From the NCBI GenBank assembly GCA_018340375.1, contig JAFFJZ010000001.1, positions 38,866,001 through 38,930,000 on the forward strand: a stretch of DNA of 64,000 nucleotides. Reading direction: 5' to 3'. Position 1 is the first letter of the stretch. Every line of letters starts with the position of its first letter. Position numbers and translations under genes: made by a program. This document shows, one piece after another, positions 45,115 to 59,131 of this stretch. The notes beneath the pieces were generated by a model, which worked only from the letters and a program-made list of their open reading frames with translations, was not told the DNA's origin and searched no databases. The DNA comes from Gonatopus flavifemur. Lineage: Eukaryota > Arthropoda > Insecta > Hymenoptera > Dryinidae.

Positions 45115-47253
45115 GTAAAACTACATTGAATTGAAAATATTGAAATATGAATACTTTATCATAAATTCATCAAATTACGTGTGAAAATTATATATTCTTA
45201 GTCTGTGTTTGAAAAATGAGATTTCAGTCGGATTTTATGAAAACATATTCCTATTACTATTGACTTGTAATCCCCGAAAAACCCACACTTCTTACACATG
45301 TAATGAATTCCAATGCGTTCCATTTTTCTGGAACAAAAATTGAGCTTGGATGATTGGAATCGAATTCTACGGTAAAAGCATTTCTTGAACGCTGGGATAG
45401 CACTGATAGCAGATCTCAACTTGGACTATCAATCAGACTTGCATGAGAGACGTTGGTGTGTAAAACGTGAAAAAACATTGTTACAATGAGTATATGAGCT
45501 CTGTTGAAAATGCAATTGGATTTCGCGCATAAAAATATATACTTTCAAATAAGTTGTGAAAGTTAGAACATATACATCACGGTCAGTTCGCATTCTAATG
45601 ATTGTCCCCTATAGAACAAATCTCTACTGTGGAAAAACATCACATGTGGATTGTGGTATATAAAATCTTTGAACTTCCATATTCTGTGATAATGATTTAT
45701 GTTTCTCATGTAATAGTAAAACATATGAGAAGAACTCACTCAAAATACCATCAAATTGAAATCACTTTGACCAATTTGTAGTAAAAATAACAGATCAATT
45801 ATGCCAAATGAATTAAAATCACAGTTCTCTCGAACAAATTCAATCTATTATTCTGTTATTAGGCGAATCTAAAATCGTTGCAAACATTTCTGTAGTCAAT
45901 TGATTATGAAATCACACCAATCGAAACACAATTCTTGAAATCTTACAAGCACCGAGAGATATGTTAACAAAACGATCATAGCATCGTTGGAATCTTCAAT
46001 TTTTCACCTCACATTGTATTAACATTCAAATGAATTCAATTTCTTTTTGAATAAGTATTGTGTTCAAGTGCATGAAGCTGAGAATGATTCTGATTTCTAA
46101 GAATAGATCTAATGCTCCATGTAATTTTGATATGCACTAATTCAGTGGGTGAAACTGAAATCACTGAGAGGTGATATAACCGTGGCACTATTATGAGAAG
46201 AAAATCATCGCCATCTCCAGCATCTGAGTTGGACTTTCACTGTTCCCCTCTCTGTACAAGATCAAATCATTGAATCATGGAAACCATGTTGAATTAAAAC
46301 TTCTGAAGCACAACAAAACGCTTTTACAAGAATGATTGGTGATTTACTTATCAAACATTTCTCATTCTTTTGAAGAGAATTTTCAAAAAGCGTCGGAAAT
46401 CGATTTAATGTCTCACATCAATTTGGTGATTCCATCGCAAGATCTGATACTCCGATATTCAAAAGCAGAAATGATTTTATCGATTCAATCTCCAACGTGA
46501 TCGAGAGAAAAAAAATCGGTGATGAGTTTAAATCGAAGTTCACGTCAGGTTTTGCCTCGAGGATACGTAGACTCGTTTCTTCTCTGTTCTTATGCTCTCT
46601 TTCAATGATAATGATACGTTCCAAATAGCGGTGTTCAAGAGAAAATGGTTTGCTAAGGGGACAAGATATTATCGCCATGAGTTGCCCCCGAAAATGCTTT
46701 TTAAACGAGGGTAAAGTATTTATGAGCTGACCTGATATTATGACTGGGTTTGTAATGGGAGAAGAAGCAAATCAACATTACCATGCAGACATGCGAGTTG
46801 AGTTGGCGAAAGTGCCTTTATTTGGATTGCCTTGCAAGAGGTAAAATTGGATAAGTGAAAGGTGCTCCGTTGATAAGAAATTACGTCAAAGTATACCCGT
46901 TCTCATGTCTGAATTCAGGATTTTTAAATTTGAAATCTTAAATCTTATGGGATGTAATCAAATATGATTGAATGTATGAATGTCTTTGAATATAATAATG
47001 TGGGATTTTATATTCTATAATGAGAGAATCGGTGGAAATAAATTCGTACACGTATTTGCAAATGACACATTTTCACGCAACAATTACAGAAATATCTTGA
47101 AAATTATATGATTCATTCATGGCCCTCATGTGAAATTAATCACGAATGTTTAGTCTCTTTGGGATTTGAAGTACTGAGTATTAGATGCAACAGCAAAGAT
47201 TTTAATTGCTATTATTTTCAAAATTTGTTCGCTTTATTGACAACTATGAGATA

Positions 47254-47493
47254 CACGGAAAAAAGAAAATGGAGAAATTTGCGGTATAAGATGAGAACGC
47301 GTCGCTTCAAGCCTTCAAATGGAAATTTTTACAGAATATCTTGTCAAATAATTCACATCATAAGAGAAAAATCTATTTTTGACTTATAATGTGAAGAATT
47401 CGACAATATATTTTGTAAAAATTCCCATTTGACGACTCGAAGCGACGCGTTGTCATCCTATATGGTAAATTTCTCCATTTTCTTTTTTCCGTG
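47254..47493. mobile_element. CACGGAAAAAAGAAAATGG foldback MITE, copy B (full)
   Basis: TA-CACGGAAAAAAGAAAATGGA pairs with CCATTTTCTTTTTTCCGTG-TA. ACGCGTCGCTTCAAG pairs with CTCGAAGCGACGCGT, and AATGGAAATTTTTACA pairs with TGTAAAAATTCCCATT. It is intact where the copy at 33072 is deleted. Confidence 0.92.
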
Positions 47494-48006
47494 TATCTTG
47501 TAGCTACATTGTTTTAACAACTTTCAACATAATCGATGTAAAGTTTGCACGTCTTGAAAATAATTATAGTGTATTATGTACATATTTAGTGGAAGCATTC
47601 CCGTTTCCTTTGTTTTTTTCCATCTCACTTCTCTCCTTTACCATCTCCTTGGTTTCAGCTGCTGAGTTGTAATAGCCTGGAAACCGTATTAGAGGTCTGA
47701 CCAGCTGCAAATATAGCCCCCTCTTTCTTTTAGTCTTCTAAGGCTTATTAGGGAAGTCTGGCGCCACATAAGAGATGACTTTAATTTGGAAAAAATGATA
47801 TTAAATTGGGAAGTTAAGACTTGAACTTGCTCGACTCTTTTCTTCCATCATTGAACTCTGCAAATATAATTTTAAAAGATAGTCATCTTGATGCTTTTAG
47901 ACCTGAAGATTCAATGCAATATCTATTATTTATTTCAACCACATGAACACTTCACATAAAATAATGACATAACTAAAATGAGATCATAAAATGAACTCTT
48001 GCATTC

Positions 48007-48009
<3 letters not shown>

Positions 48010-48037
<28 letters not shown>
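48010..48037 (+). repeat. (TA)n microsatellite
   Basis: About 14 TA dinucleotides without interruption. Confidence 0.95.
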
Positions 48038-48040
<3 letters not shown>

Positions 48041-48889
48041 GTTCTGATGCCACGAATGTTATAAGTTTGATATCTTTCGAAGGAATCATGAAATCGTGTC
48101 ACATTGTAGGTCAACGAGTACACGAAATCATTATTTTTAAAGTGATAATTGTAATGCTGACTAAAATTACGTCACTGTCTACTCGAAAGAAAAATTTAAT
48201 GTCTGTTCAATCTGATATTTGAACTCACAGGATTTGTTGATACATAAATTTTGCAATGCAATGAAAATGTACTTACATCATGTTTGCATCAAGATTACAT
48301 GCAAAAGCAACGTCGGCGTTCGACGACACTTCCGACAAATGGGTTCACGTTTGAAGATTCGTATGAAAACCGTGGAATTTTTTCCTGCCTTTGAAATGCT
48401 TTCGATACTTGCAACTAAATGCTTCCACCGCTTCGGAACAAACATTCGCAACTTCAAGGTGTAGTTATGGAAGTATAAAGTGTTTAAATGTCGAGAATGA
48501 AATTGCATATTCTGAATAAAGGTAAATGCTGTGCTACGAAATAGAAACATAGAATGTATACTCGTTCTTACAAGTTGTTTATTGATTTGAAATCGTTTAA
48601 TTTGAATATGATTGAGAAATTTTCACGTCCACTGAGAATTACATTCCAAGGGATTGGATCTCATTTTAGTAATTTCAATTGGACCCTGGATCAAAAAATT
48701 TCAAGAAAATTTGAATAAATGAACGAAAATTTCAATAGATTTTATTGGATCTAAAAGATCCGATCACATAAACATCACATTTATCTTCAAATAAAATCAA
48801 TTGCTAGATCAACAATGGATTCAGAATGAATTTGATATCATTTTAGCATGAACTTGATCAACATATGTTCGATATGTGAAATACAATAA

Positions 48890-49099
48890 CACTGAAAAAA
48901 CTGTTTAGTTGTCGTGACAAAAAATTTCAGTGAAATACAACCACAACTAAAAATTCAGTTGCTCCAACTGGATATCAGTGTAGTTATAGTCTCTCCAACT
49001 ACAAATTCCGGTTGCAATGAACAATATTTCAATTTTGGCAACTTGAATTTTCTACTTGATGTCGTTTTTAGTTACTACAACTGAATAGTTTTCTCAGTG
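48890..49099. mobile_element. 210-bp dyad-array foldback (AGTTG/CAACT word)
   Basis: CACTGAAAAAACTGTTTAGTTG pairs in reverse with CAACTGAATAGTTTTCTCAGTG. Inside, AGTTG-N-CAACT words recur (CAGTTGCTCCAACTGG, TTAGTTACTACAACTG). Same layout as the GCTG elements, with a different word. Confidence 0.75.
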
Positions 49100-49379
49100 C
49101 CCTCGGGAAGAGGATTTTGATAATAATAATAGCCAATAATGAAATATGCATCGAGAAAAAGGAGTAGTTTCAGTAACTACTCATTATCCTCCGTGTATCC
49201 GAAGTACTTTATCATGTGAATAAATTAGCCATAGCATGGTCAAAACTCGACATATATTGTGTATGGAAATGGCTATGGAAAACTATACATGTTTAAATGA
49301 CTTATCTATGCAAGGTGTCCACTCCTGGAAATTCTTTTTCCCCATATGATTGATCAATTCCGTTGAATCTCCATGACTG

Positions 49380-49618
49380 CACTGTTAAGAAAAATTTGTG
49401 AATTCCACACATAAAATGTGGAAGCAATTAACAAATACTTTTGTGTATTAAATTAACCACAGATTTTATAAAATTCGAAAGAAATTTTGTATGGAAACCA
49501 ATCTAAGATAATATAGTGTCTGAATTTCAATAAAAGTTGGGAGATTTAATACAAAAATATGTGTGTCAATTGCTTCCAAACTTTTATGTTCAAATCAATA
49601 GAAATATTTTTCACAGTG
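49380..49618. mobile_element. foldback MITE (CACTGTTAAGAAAAATTTG)
   Basis: CACTGTTAAGAAAAATTTG is opposed by GAAATATTTTTCACAGTG. CACACATAAAATGTGGAAGC near the left pairs loosely with GCTTCCAAACTTTTATG near the right, and CACAAAAGTATTTGTTAATT-type arms match. Confidence 0.7.
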
Positions 49619-49790
49619 TGATAGACACTTTTATCGGTCTTCTCTTCAAATAACAAAAAAAAACTTGTACAATTTACATCTTATTGAGTGAATAAATGGA
49701 TGATTCAGAATTTAGCGCAAGCGACCACAATTTTAGTTGATTTTACAACAACGCATGTGAAATATACTACAGCTGATGTTAAATTTACCA

Positions 49791-50066
49791 CACGGAAAGA
49801 CAGAGGTTATGATTATTTAGAAAAATGACTGACAATTTAGGGAAAAAGAGTATCACCAAGAATTTTTGTAGTAAATTCATCAAAAGTTGATAAACTCACT
49901 GTCAACAATAACAATAAAACTATCAACGTTCAGTATTTTCACTACGAATTTTTGATAACCTTACTGCAAAGATTTTTCTGCGGTGCTCTTTTCCCTTAAA
50001 CTGACAGTCATTTTTCTGAATGTTAATAAATGTTATTCAAGTATTGATAACTTTTTTCTTCCCGTG
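49791..50066. mobile_element. CACGGAARGAC foldback MITE, copy B (diverged)
   Basis: Related to 39171-39469: AAAAATGACTGACAATTTAG, GGGAAAAAGAGTATC on the left and GATTTTTCTGCGGTGCTC, CTGACAGTCATTTTTCTGAA on the right. Ends CACGGAAAGACAG and TTTTTTCTTCCCGTG. Confidence 0.82.
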
Positions 50067-52428
50067 CATAGCTGAAGTGCATCTTACCTTCCCTGCGGTG
50101 GAATTAGTTAAAATTGTAGTAGCTCGCACTACATTTTTAAATTGTCCATATATTTACTCAACAAGAAGTGAAATTTACAACTTTTTTTCCTCGGTGCATT
50201 CATAGTTTCCGCATGCCCATTTCCATATAAAATTTATGTCCTAGTTGGTCTAATTTTTTTACATGGCCAGTGATGAACTATGATAGTTGATAAATCATCG
50301 CACCTGATCACCATAAAGAGAAATCAAAGTTACAAAAGGGAAAACTCATCTTGTGATATATTCCACTTTTCAAGGTAAAAATAGAATCTCTATAGACCTG
50401 TGACAAGATAAGACTATAAACAATCCGTTCAACCGGGTAACTTACTATCATTATTCACACCTTCATAACTCTGAACGCATACACGTGCGCGTAAGAGACC
50501 TGTACACTTACATAATCGCGTGTATTCACATGCAACTTGCATTGAGAATAAAAAGAATGGAAGAAAAAAAGGAGGTAATGGAAAACTTGTTCCAGTGCAT
50601 CGGTATGCTTCCAATATACCGCAGATCTTCTTTGTGCGCGTGCAAACGAGAAATTTAATACATGTTGGTGACTTAACACGTTTCTCCCTTCTTCTTATTC
50701 TTCTTCTTTTTCTTTTTCTCCCTTTTCGAAATCATGACTGGACGGGAAATGAATTAAGTGTCGATTATACGTCCGAATGGAAAATCTTACGAAACGATAA
50801 ATGATGCTTCCTCAAACATTACTCTAATCGACCATTACGGATCGTGAGAAAATGTAAGAGACCGTTCCTAAGTGAAAATTCCTCCAAATTTCTCTCCTTC
50901 AACCGTTTTTCGTCCGGAATTTTCTGTTTCCCAGACATTATAGAGTTTCATAGAAATGAGGAATTAGGAAGATTAAATTGGGATAATCATTCGTATCATC
51001 GACAATGTGTTTCAATTGAAACGTATGTAGCTGAAATTTTTTTTGATTAGAATAGCATTACCACTGGTGATAAGTTGAACACCATTTCCGTACTCCTTAT
51101 CTGCATTTCTGTAGATTTGAAATACCGTTCTCATTACGATCATCTTTTGTGAATGCTGTTTTCATAGCATAATTGCGAAATTTGAGTCAAATCAATTCGA
51201 ACACTCAAACTATATCAGTATCACATTATTTGATATAATATGATTTTATGTGGCCCACTTCCAATATGAATGTCTAAATCTCACGAGGTTTATACTTGAA
51301 TGACTTTGGAAATAAGGTCTATTCTATGTGGATTGAATGTTGGATTCAGCAAAAGAAACAACAACCATGTAATTCTTGCAAGTACATTTTGATTGCTGCA
51401 TTTCTAATTCCAACACCTATCTTGTCAATTAATAATCTAGTCCCGTTATTATGGAACGTTGGGTTAAATTGATGATAATAATTACCGGGTACTTTAAGGA
51501 TATTTTCAAAACCTTTCAAGGTTTGAATAAATATTTTCGACAATTGCTACACTGTTTTCAGGAAAATGACATATCCTTCATCTATGTCAACAAACCATGA
51601 ACAAATTATATCATGAAAAGTTTGTTCCACATTTTTCATCGAACTATGCGAGCAATTTTTCAACTATGATTATGAAATACTCGTCCTCAACAGCGTACAC
51701 TTGGTATTCAGTAATTCTGCCATATATTCCATGGAGTAAATATTGTTTGATGAAATTCCATGCATAGATATTACAAGCTCAGCAACATCCGCACAATAAC
51801 AACATCTACATTAGCCCGGAATTATATTAACGTTAGGTCACATTCGGAGAATTTTGATTACAATAATTAAGGAACATTATACATTCAAATAGTTGATATT
51901 CTTCAGATGGTTGAAACATGAATACTGTTTGTTATGGATTATTTGTGAGATAAACAACTTTGAAATTAGAGGGATGAATGACATTGGCTTTTCAAGATCC
52001 ATAATATGGAATAACAGAATTGTTTTTTTTTCAAACTCAAATATAATACACTTCAACTTTCATGATAATGTTATATTTTTAATTTGTGAATCCATTTATA
52101 ATTAGTGTTCTTGGGCCATTCATAAAGGATTAGGCAATGAAATATGATTCTACCTTCTGTTGTCTTCAACCTCGGTATTGTAGAAACATATGAGAAATAA
52201 AGATTGAATACATTATTCTCCCACAGCGACAAGCGTGTATGCATACATAACAAGTTTCATGTATCTCGAAGATAGGTTGTAGGATGAAACTGAGAAACAA
52301 GAAATGATTTTGCATTAAGGTGTAAAATATATTTTTTGTTTCACTGAGTTTTATTATCTTCTAATTATGCGATTAAAATAGTGTGGAAATGTTGCGATTC
52401 TATAATTTCATCATAGAATTGATTATTA

Positions 52429-52622
52429 CACAGGAAAAATAATTCAGCAGCAGCAGCAGCAGTGGAGTGGGTAGTACGGGTTCAGTTGTTACAGCGAATG
52501 AGTTAGCTATTAAGGTAAATTTGTTGCTATCATAACTAAAATTTAGCTGCAGGAGCTCATTTATTGGCTGTCCGTGTCCATGGTAACCACTTCGCTGCTG
52601 TTGTTAAATTATTTTTCCAGTG
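52429..52622. mobile_element. TA-flanked foldback with GCTG/CAGC words
   Basis: TA-CACAGGAAAAATAATTCAGC pairs with AATTATTTTTCCAGTG-TA. It contains a CAG microsatellite, TTAGCTATTAAGG, TTTGTTGCTATCATAAC and TTTAGCTGCAGGAGCT words, a looser version of the GCTG dyad array. Confidence 0.7.
52445..52462 (+). repeat. (CAG)n microsatellite within a MITE arm
   Basis: Six CAG units, apparently expanded from the element's CAGC word. Confidence 0.9.
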
Positions 52623-52859
52623 TAGAGCAAGAGGGTTCAATTGAATATTGGACGAGATGAGTCGCTGTAAATAAAAATTGAGTTGGGCCAAATGAATCTT
52701 GTTTGTTGAAATTGAATTTTTTATTTCCATCGAATGACTGTTTTATTCATATTTCTCATGAGTCCCATGCGTGCTTGAACATTGAGCCAATGTTGTGGAA
52801 GGGAACGGGAGAAATTGGCTTTATGTATTGCACACATCGCTAAGCTTTTCTTCCCGTCA

Positions 52860-53967
52860 CTTGAAATTTATCGGAGTCAACTAAATTTTAGTTGCCGCTG
52901 CTGGATGCCTTTTGATACCTTCGAAGTTTCGTACTGATTACTGAGGAGAATCACATAGTTGCTGTAACTAAATGCTAGCCATATCAGCGAAATAATTTAT
53001 CCATAAATCAGACGGCTAGACTTTTATTCAAATCAACGCATTTTGTTGACTTAATTGAATTTAGTTGGAATGAGTAAAACTTTTACTTCTCACAAATAAA
53101 TATTCTGACGTTATGACAACCAAATATTGCAATTGAATCACAATGTTATTTCAACTAAATTATTCAGTTGATAAAATATGGTTGTACTGAAATATTCTTT
53201 ATTGAAAATCAAATATTTACTAGGAATCTCTGAACAACTTCACTAGAAATGACTCCAGTAATTTCCTCGGTTATTACAAGTCCTTGCTAGGTCTTGGAAG
53301 TTCTTCACAAGGGCATCGTAAGGTCTTGCAAGGCTTGGAGAATGACTAGAGTGATTTTTACTGACGATATTTCAATCAGGAGAGGTTCTGAAAAATTTTT
53401 TGCATTTCCACTTGCTCCATATTTCAGCAAAATTTATAATTCAGCATAAGAACAGATTTTATACGAATATTCTTCAGATAAAACGACCACAGAACTGACG
53501 GACTAATGGAATTGATAACTGTCAGTATGGAGTAATCTATTCTTCCAAAAATAAAATCCAAAATTCCGTATCGCCATTGCACGCGGTTGCAGGCGTGTCG
53601 TTGAAAAGTGGACATGTGTGGAAATGCCAGTGAAACAATTGAAAATGATCAAATGGTAATTAGCGCATGCCCAATCAGATTCTATTTGTTAAGAAACTCA
53701 TTTGGAGAAATATTTTAAATTGCGCTGAATAAACATTTTTGGAACGAAACAATTTATTCAACGCGCATGAATTGTCAGTTGTCACAAATGAATTACTTAT
53801 GCTACTATTAACTAAACTTTTTGATTTAAAATGAATAGACGTCAAATTATTGTTTTTGCTGACGCAAACAATTTTTTATTTGTATCAAATGAGGATTCAT
53901 TCAAACGAACTAAAGGATTATCAACTAAAGTATTCTTGCTCACGCAACTAAGCGATCTTTCTCAGTG
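52860..53967. repeat. dyad-word-rich zone with element remnants
   Basis: AACTAAATTTTAGTTGCC, GTTGCTGTAACTAAATGC, GTCAGTTGTCAC and TTGCTGACGCAAAC words recur, and a right end TTTCTCAGTG-TA lies at 53958-53969. The borders of individual elements cannot be set. At 53265-53370, AGGTCTTG words resemble 14195-14290. Confidence 0.4.
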
Positions 53968-54164
53968 TAACTGGAAGAGAAGTTGTTTGAATCAAATATA
54001 TCAAATAAGTTACAACCAAATGATTGTAAATTCTGGAATCAAAAAGCAATTCTATCTGTATACAAAGAGAAAAGTATATGGCAGTGGTTACTGAGAAGGA
54101 TAGTAATTCGATGAAAGATATGTCAAAATTGTAATAAATACCATTCAAAATTGAAAAGGATGTA

Positions 54165-54416
54165 CATAGAGAGAAAGGTACCTGGTTCGGACAACTACAT
54201 GTTGGTTGCCGCAGCTAGATTTTTATTTGCGCTAGCTAGACTCTAGTGGGGGTAAATAAAAGTCTGGCTGTCTGAAATATGAATAAAATGGTTTACCCAA
54301 TAGGAATAAAAAATTTAGTTATGAAAAATAAAATTTAGCTGGCGCAATTAAATGTTTATTCACAGTGAATACATTTCCTAGCTGTTGAATATTTGAATAG
54401 ACCCTTCCTCTCAGTG
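54165..54416. mobile_element. TA-flanked element with TTGGTTGCCGCAGCTAG words
   Basis: TA-CATAGAGAGAAAGGTACC pairs with GACCCTTCCTCTCAGTG-TA. Inside, GGTTGCCGCAGCTAG, GCGCTAGCTAG and TTAGCTGGCGCAATTAA words recur. Confidence 0.6.
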
Positions 54417-54430
54417 TAATAAACGTTTGA

Positions 54431-54560
54431 CGTTACCATGAAAACAATGGGTTAGCATAGGAATGATCACCAAATCACGATGTCACTACTCAATCCCTAT
54501 TCTAAAGTCGTAATGATAACTAGAGTGAATAGTAATCAATCTCATACATTTTCCTGCGTG
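54431..54560 (+). repeat. repeat shared with 9643-9773
   Basis: CGTTACCATGAAAACAATGG, GAATGATCACCAAATCACGA and GTAATGATAACTAGAGTGAA run in the same order as in the right third of the element at 9389-9773. Confidence 0.8.
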
Positions 54561-57090
54561 TGAGCACATGGTTCCTTCGACTGGTTTGATTGAATTGAAA
54601 AATATTGCTAATCTGGGAGGGGAAGTTTTTCCACCGACATCTCTCTTTTTGGATTCAGCTGGAACTCATGGAAAACTAACATCACGGCATTATTGAAGCA
54701 TGACAAGAGTTTCATCATCATCATCGAATAATTAGAAGATTATTAAAAACTTTACAAATTGAAGTATACGTTTCCCACCGCATTTCTTTTTCTCTGAATT
54801 CTTTTCTGATCTCAAATACTGCCTCTCATACAGGAATGCAAGAATGATGTTGCACATGAAAAATCTAAATACTGAGAGAGGAGTTTTCGTCTGAATGAGA
54901 TAATCTGCAACAATCTATCGTATATAAAATATTCCTCTCCGATAGAACTGCCTCCTGTGTTTCTTCACATGCGTCATTAAATTTTTTTCTGTATCAACTG
55001 TAAAAATCTTTGAACTGATTTCAACATTAAGTTCACAAGAACTTACAGTATTATAATTGTTCAAGCTTTCATCGGTGCAATACGCTATTAATTTTATCAA
55101 AATCATTGTTTCCTTTCATCTCATTTGAATACAGATGTACCTTTAAATACATATTCTAAATAACGTTTTACTTCCATACGAAATAACATTACTAATTTTA
55201 TGACTGAATGTACAGCAATTCGCTGTATATGAGCGTAATTTACTTTGATTGCTACAATATTCGTTTCGACATCTTATGCAAATAAGGTTTTACTATCCCT
55301 CAGAATTGATGGCATGCACATATACACGCCTGTATCCATACATGAAACGAATATGTAAATTTTTTTCCAGTACAGTGCAGCAAATGCATTCAAAACACGT
55401 ATTATATTCCACCGAGTTTGTCACACTCACCAGAAATATGGAAATTTATGTACCGAATGAATGTTTTTGATGAAATACTATGTGATTCATAACGAGGAAA
55501 TTTCCTTGTTGTCCAGAATGTTATCTTCCGAAAGACTGATACACACGGAAGAGTTGTTTTCATTTTGTTTTCGCTGAATTTTCGAACGGATACGAGAATG
55601 GACATCGAAAAACATTTGAGAGCATGATTAAAATTTGTTACAATTATGAATGATTTTCTCTATAATTTCAATGAGTTCTCTTTTCTAATTCCGTATATTT
55701 CGGCTATAAATAATTTGTGGCATTTTCTAACTCTTTTCAGGGCCTGACGAGACTTGAAAAGACCTTATCAGGCCCTCCCCAGGCTCTGCTTAGACTGGGA
55801 AAATGCCACAAATCATTTCTAGCTGGGATAGGTTTAACCATTGAATGGATATTCAATCAGGGGAATACAGAATTCATTGAGTGTCAGTTACACTGCAAAT
55901 TAAACTTGCTATTTCATCCTTTGAAATGTCTTTTAAGAAATTCCAAAGTATTTTATATCACATTCTTAGATATTGTTTGAATCTGTGAAACTCGTTTACA
56001 GAATGATCATTAACTACACGAAAGGAACATGAAGTGGTGCTTTTAGTTATCTGTTATTGATCATTATTTTATCATGATGGAATTAAATTCATCGCGATCT
56101 TTATTTTCAACCACAGAAATAATAATATAAAGAGTTACAACTTTTTATATACCTACATCATAGACATCAACAAAACATTCAAACCTGAAACAATATTAAT
56201 TCACACTATAGTGTCTCAATGAACTCTGAAAACAATATTAGTTTCGCGTTTTATACAAACTATTTACGTATACAATCTTTTCCTTGAATTGTTAAGAATG
56301 AGAATCTTCATTCATCGAGTCAGAAAATGAATGCTGAATTGTTCAATCTTGAAAAGAGAAATATATAACAGTATGTTATATATTCTAATTATACGTTATC
56401 TACGCATATTTACAATTTTTGTTCCACTCCAGTGTTCACCCTCATGATATAGTTAATTACAGTCTGAGCCCTGTTACCTTATGTTCTACTTGACACCATA
56501 TTTAAATTAACTCTGATTTAATACGAAATAGGACGTTCCGTGACGTCCATAAGTATCTGCTGCCAAGTTAGGAAAAATGTTATTTCGAGTTCCCATGGTT
56601 TCAAGGGTTGAATTTACAAATAGTCTGTTAAGTACATGAATTGTGGTATACATACATTCATTGATGATTGAATCATATTTGAATGATGGTGAAAATTTTT
56701 TAAAAAATAGTATCGCTTGAATATGTATAATTTATGAATATGGATGATAAAAATTATTCAATTAACATTTTTGTGGAATTCTTCTGAAACCTTGCCTAAA
56801 ATGAGTTCATATTTCCCCAACATATCTTTTACAATGATTCAATGGAGGGATTCAAAAATGTTAATTAAGGAGTGATTTTCATGATGGAAATCTCTCTTTG
56901 CGGTCATCATTCCAACTGTAGTGACGCGAATCATGAGTTACAGTATTGTAGATGAATATAAACTATGGGAATCCCTTCATATAATCTATGCTGATGTTAC
57001 GTGAAAGAGATTTCGTTACTTCACTATGCCTCTCAAATTTCATAACAAGATAACGCACACTGATTCTGTATGTAACACAACGCGTAAAAT

Positions 57091-57111
57091 ACAATGCAAT
57101 GCAATGCAATG
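57091..57111 (+). repeat. (ATGCA)n short tandem repeat
   Basis: ACAATGCAATGCAATGCAATG: about four pentamers. Confidence 0.85.
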
Positions 57112-58930
57112 TTCTGTGCGTACAGTATATAATCGCTACTGATTGTGTGTATAAAACTACTTTGGTGATAGTTTTATGCGTAGTGTGAACACAATTTCAA
57201 GTAACTCTTACGTCTTATAATTTAGATTTCTGAATCATGTTGAGAGATCATTCAATCTTGCAGTCATATTCAAAAATGATTCCCTCAACCCCATAATACG
57301 TTCAACAGATATTCCATTCTCCATCATCATTATGAATCGTTCACAGGATAAGAATTTCAGCCAAAACAGTCAACGCTCGGTTCACTTGAATTTTACATTT
57401 TCAGTAGAACGTGATATCTTGAGAAACAGCTCGGCTCCCATTCCAGAATAAATCTTTCATTCATTTTAAATTGATCAAACGTTTGGACAGGGCATTCATA
57501 TGTAGCTCAATGATACAAACCTTTCACATTTTCTTTGATTGTGAGCAAAATAAACAAGATTCCACAGTAAAAAAAATCAGCACAATAGATTTTCAACCTT
57601 TATGATGTTGAGAAATCATTTATAATTTGATCTAGATCCATTGTTATGAATAACACCTTTCCCTGAGTGTTAACCTTGAACATCCAGGGCATAATGATAT
57701 TCATTTTCCACCTTTTCAATGATACACGTGCAGCTCCTTGTCTAGTGCATAATGCATCTTCGTACTTCTCATGACATCATTCTTGGCCAACAACTTGTAA
57801 AGTTTATCCTCACTTCTCGAGTATCTCTTTATTCTATTCAGAAGACAGGGCGTTTTTTCAACAGTACATATTATGAACTGTGGATAACGGGCTTTTATTT
57901 ATTGCCGCAGAGAATTGAGGGAATGACTTTATGGTTATTAAGAGAAGAAAAAGTCATAGTTTATTGTACTGTTATCATAGAAAATCATAACCTGTCAACT
58001 ACCTTGTCCCTAGATGTTGATCTCATAATTTTAAATAACATACGACCTATCGTGAAAGTTTTTATTGAATATCTCATGCAATTGTTTTTAATGTGAATGT
58101 AGAGAAAACGGATTGTTCTCATCTAACGCTGCATATTTTTCATACCATACATTCTCTCGGAAAAAATGTTGTGAAATATTTTTGTATGTACGTACTTCAA
58201 CTCTTGGTTACCTTTCTGGACGAAAAGCGAATACTCTAAGTCTTCCTTACCGCTACTTGAGGGGTCTGAGAAGACACTTGAGGCTATGTTAATTATTCAG
58301 ACCACTACCTTCGCAGACTTCTACTATGCTTTTGTGCACAGTGGATTGAAAAGCCCCCATTAAAAATGACAAGAAAATGGAGAAAAAAAGGTCTGCTGTA
58401 AAGTATGGAAATGGTATGAGAGACAAAATTAATCCGCCAAGATTGCGATGATTAAATATTTTTCTATTTTCACACATCTTCCTCGTCGATAAGTATTTCG
58501 GTTTCAGTAAAATGTGATTGAGATTGCGGATATTTCTAAAACTCTGATCAAAAGCCTGGAATTACGTTAACAATAAATGACTGGTATGCTTCAAATATAT
58601 TTTATCTATTGATACAGACTACACAAGTGTATCACAAGTGTATTAAAAATATAAAATATGAAATGATATTATTTGATAACAAATAATATAATTCTCTGTA
58701 TGAGTGGTCTTCGCTGAATTATCGAATTTTGTACCATGCGTGTATGCAGTATATTAGAAAGGGTACTGGAATATTTTATATAACAAACCCTGAAATTATG
58801 AAGTACTTGTCATATCATCAGTACCATGTTAAACAAGAGGAAATATTAGTTTACAAATAGTGTTATATGCTCAAGTATTTTGTATTTATTATCATTTGAA
58901 TAACAGAAAAATCAATATTTATGATTTCAG

Positions 58931-59131
58931 TGCCAACCAAACCACTCAATCTCACCTCCCGAGGAATCACTTCTACCACTATTGAGTTATCATGGGCCGA
59001 ACCAAAAAGTGCGAACGGTGTCATCAAAGGATATCGTGTTTATTATATGCATTCCAACTATACCGATGTTCAGACTCACAAAATTGGAGATACCAAGGAT
59101 CCGATCATCGAATTCATTCTCACAAAATTGG
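58931..59131 (+). CDS. Ptp99A: receptor tyrosine phosphatase-like gene, exon 2 (fibronectin III-1, first part)
   Basis: Encodes the first two-thirds of a fibronectin III domain: VPTKPLNLTSRGITST, then IELSWAEP with the B-strand tryptophan, then NGVIKGYRVYY with the C-strand Gly-Tyr-x-Val-x-Tyr pattern. An N-glycosylation sequon (NLT) lies near the start and another (NYT) after the C strand. The acceptor is TTATGATTTCAG|TG and the donor GG|GTGAGT; entry and exit are both phase 1, typical of fibronectin III exons. It completes the valine codon begun in exon 1. Extracellular FN3 repeats mediate ligand or adhesion contacts in receptor phosphatases (family knowledge). Confidence 0.88.

Larger units (their letters stand above)
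45115..58930 (+). other. 13.8-kb first coding intron, rich in MITEs
   Basis: It begins GTAAAACT and ends TATTTATGATTTCAG. Phases on both sides agree (phase 1), so direct splicing gives an open frame, although skipped or alternative exons inside cannot be excluded. It contains foldback elements at 47254, 48890, 49380, 49791, 52429 and 54165 and microsatellites. Other parts (45.1-47.2, 50.1-52.4, 54.6-58.9 kb) are AT-rich with nothing recognised. Large first introns of this kind commonly hold regulatory sequence (general knowledge). Confidence 0.6.

Noticed and set aside
44891..45118. Second frame over exon 1
   Set aside because: No signal peptide or domain; the frame starting at 44886 gives a proper signal peptide and correct splice phase.
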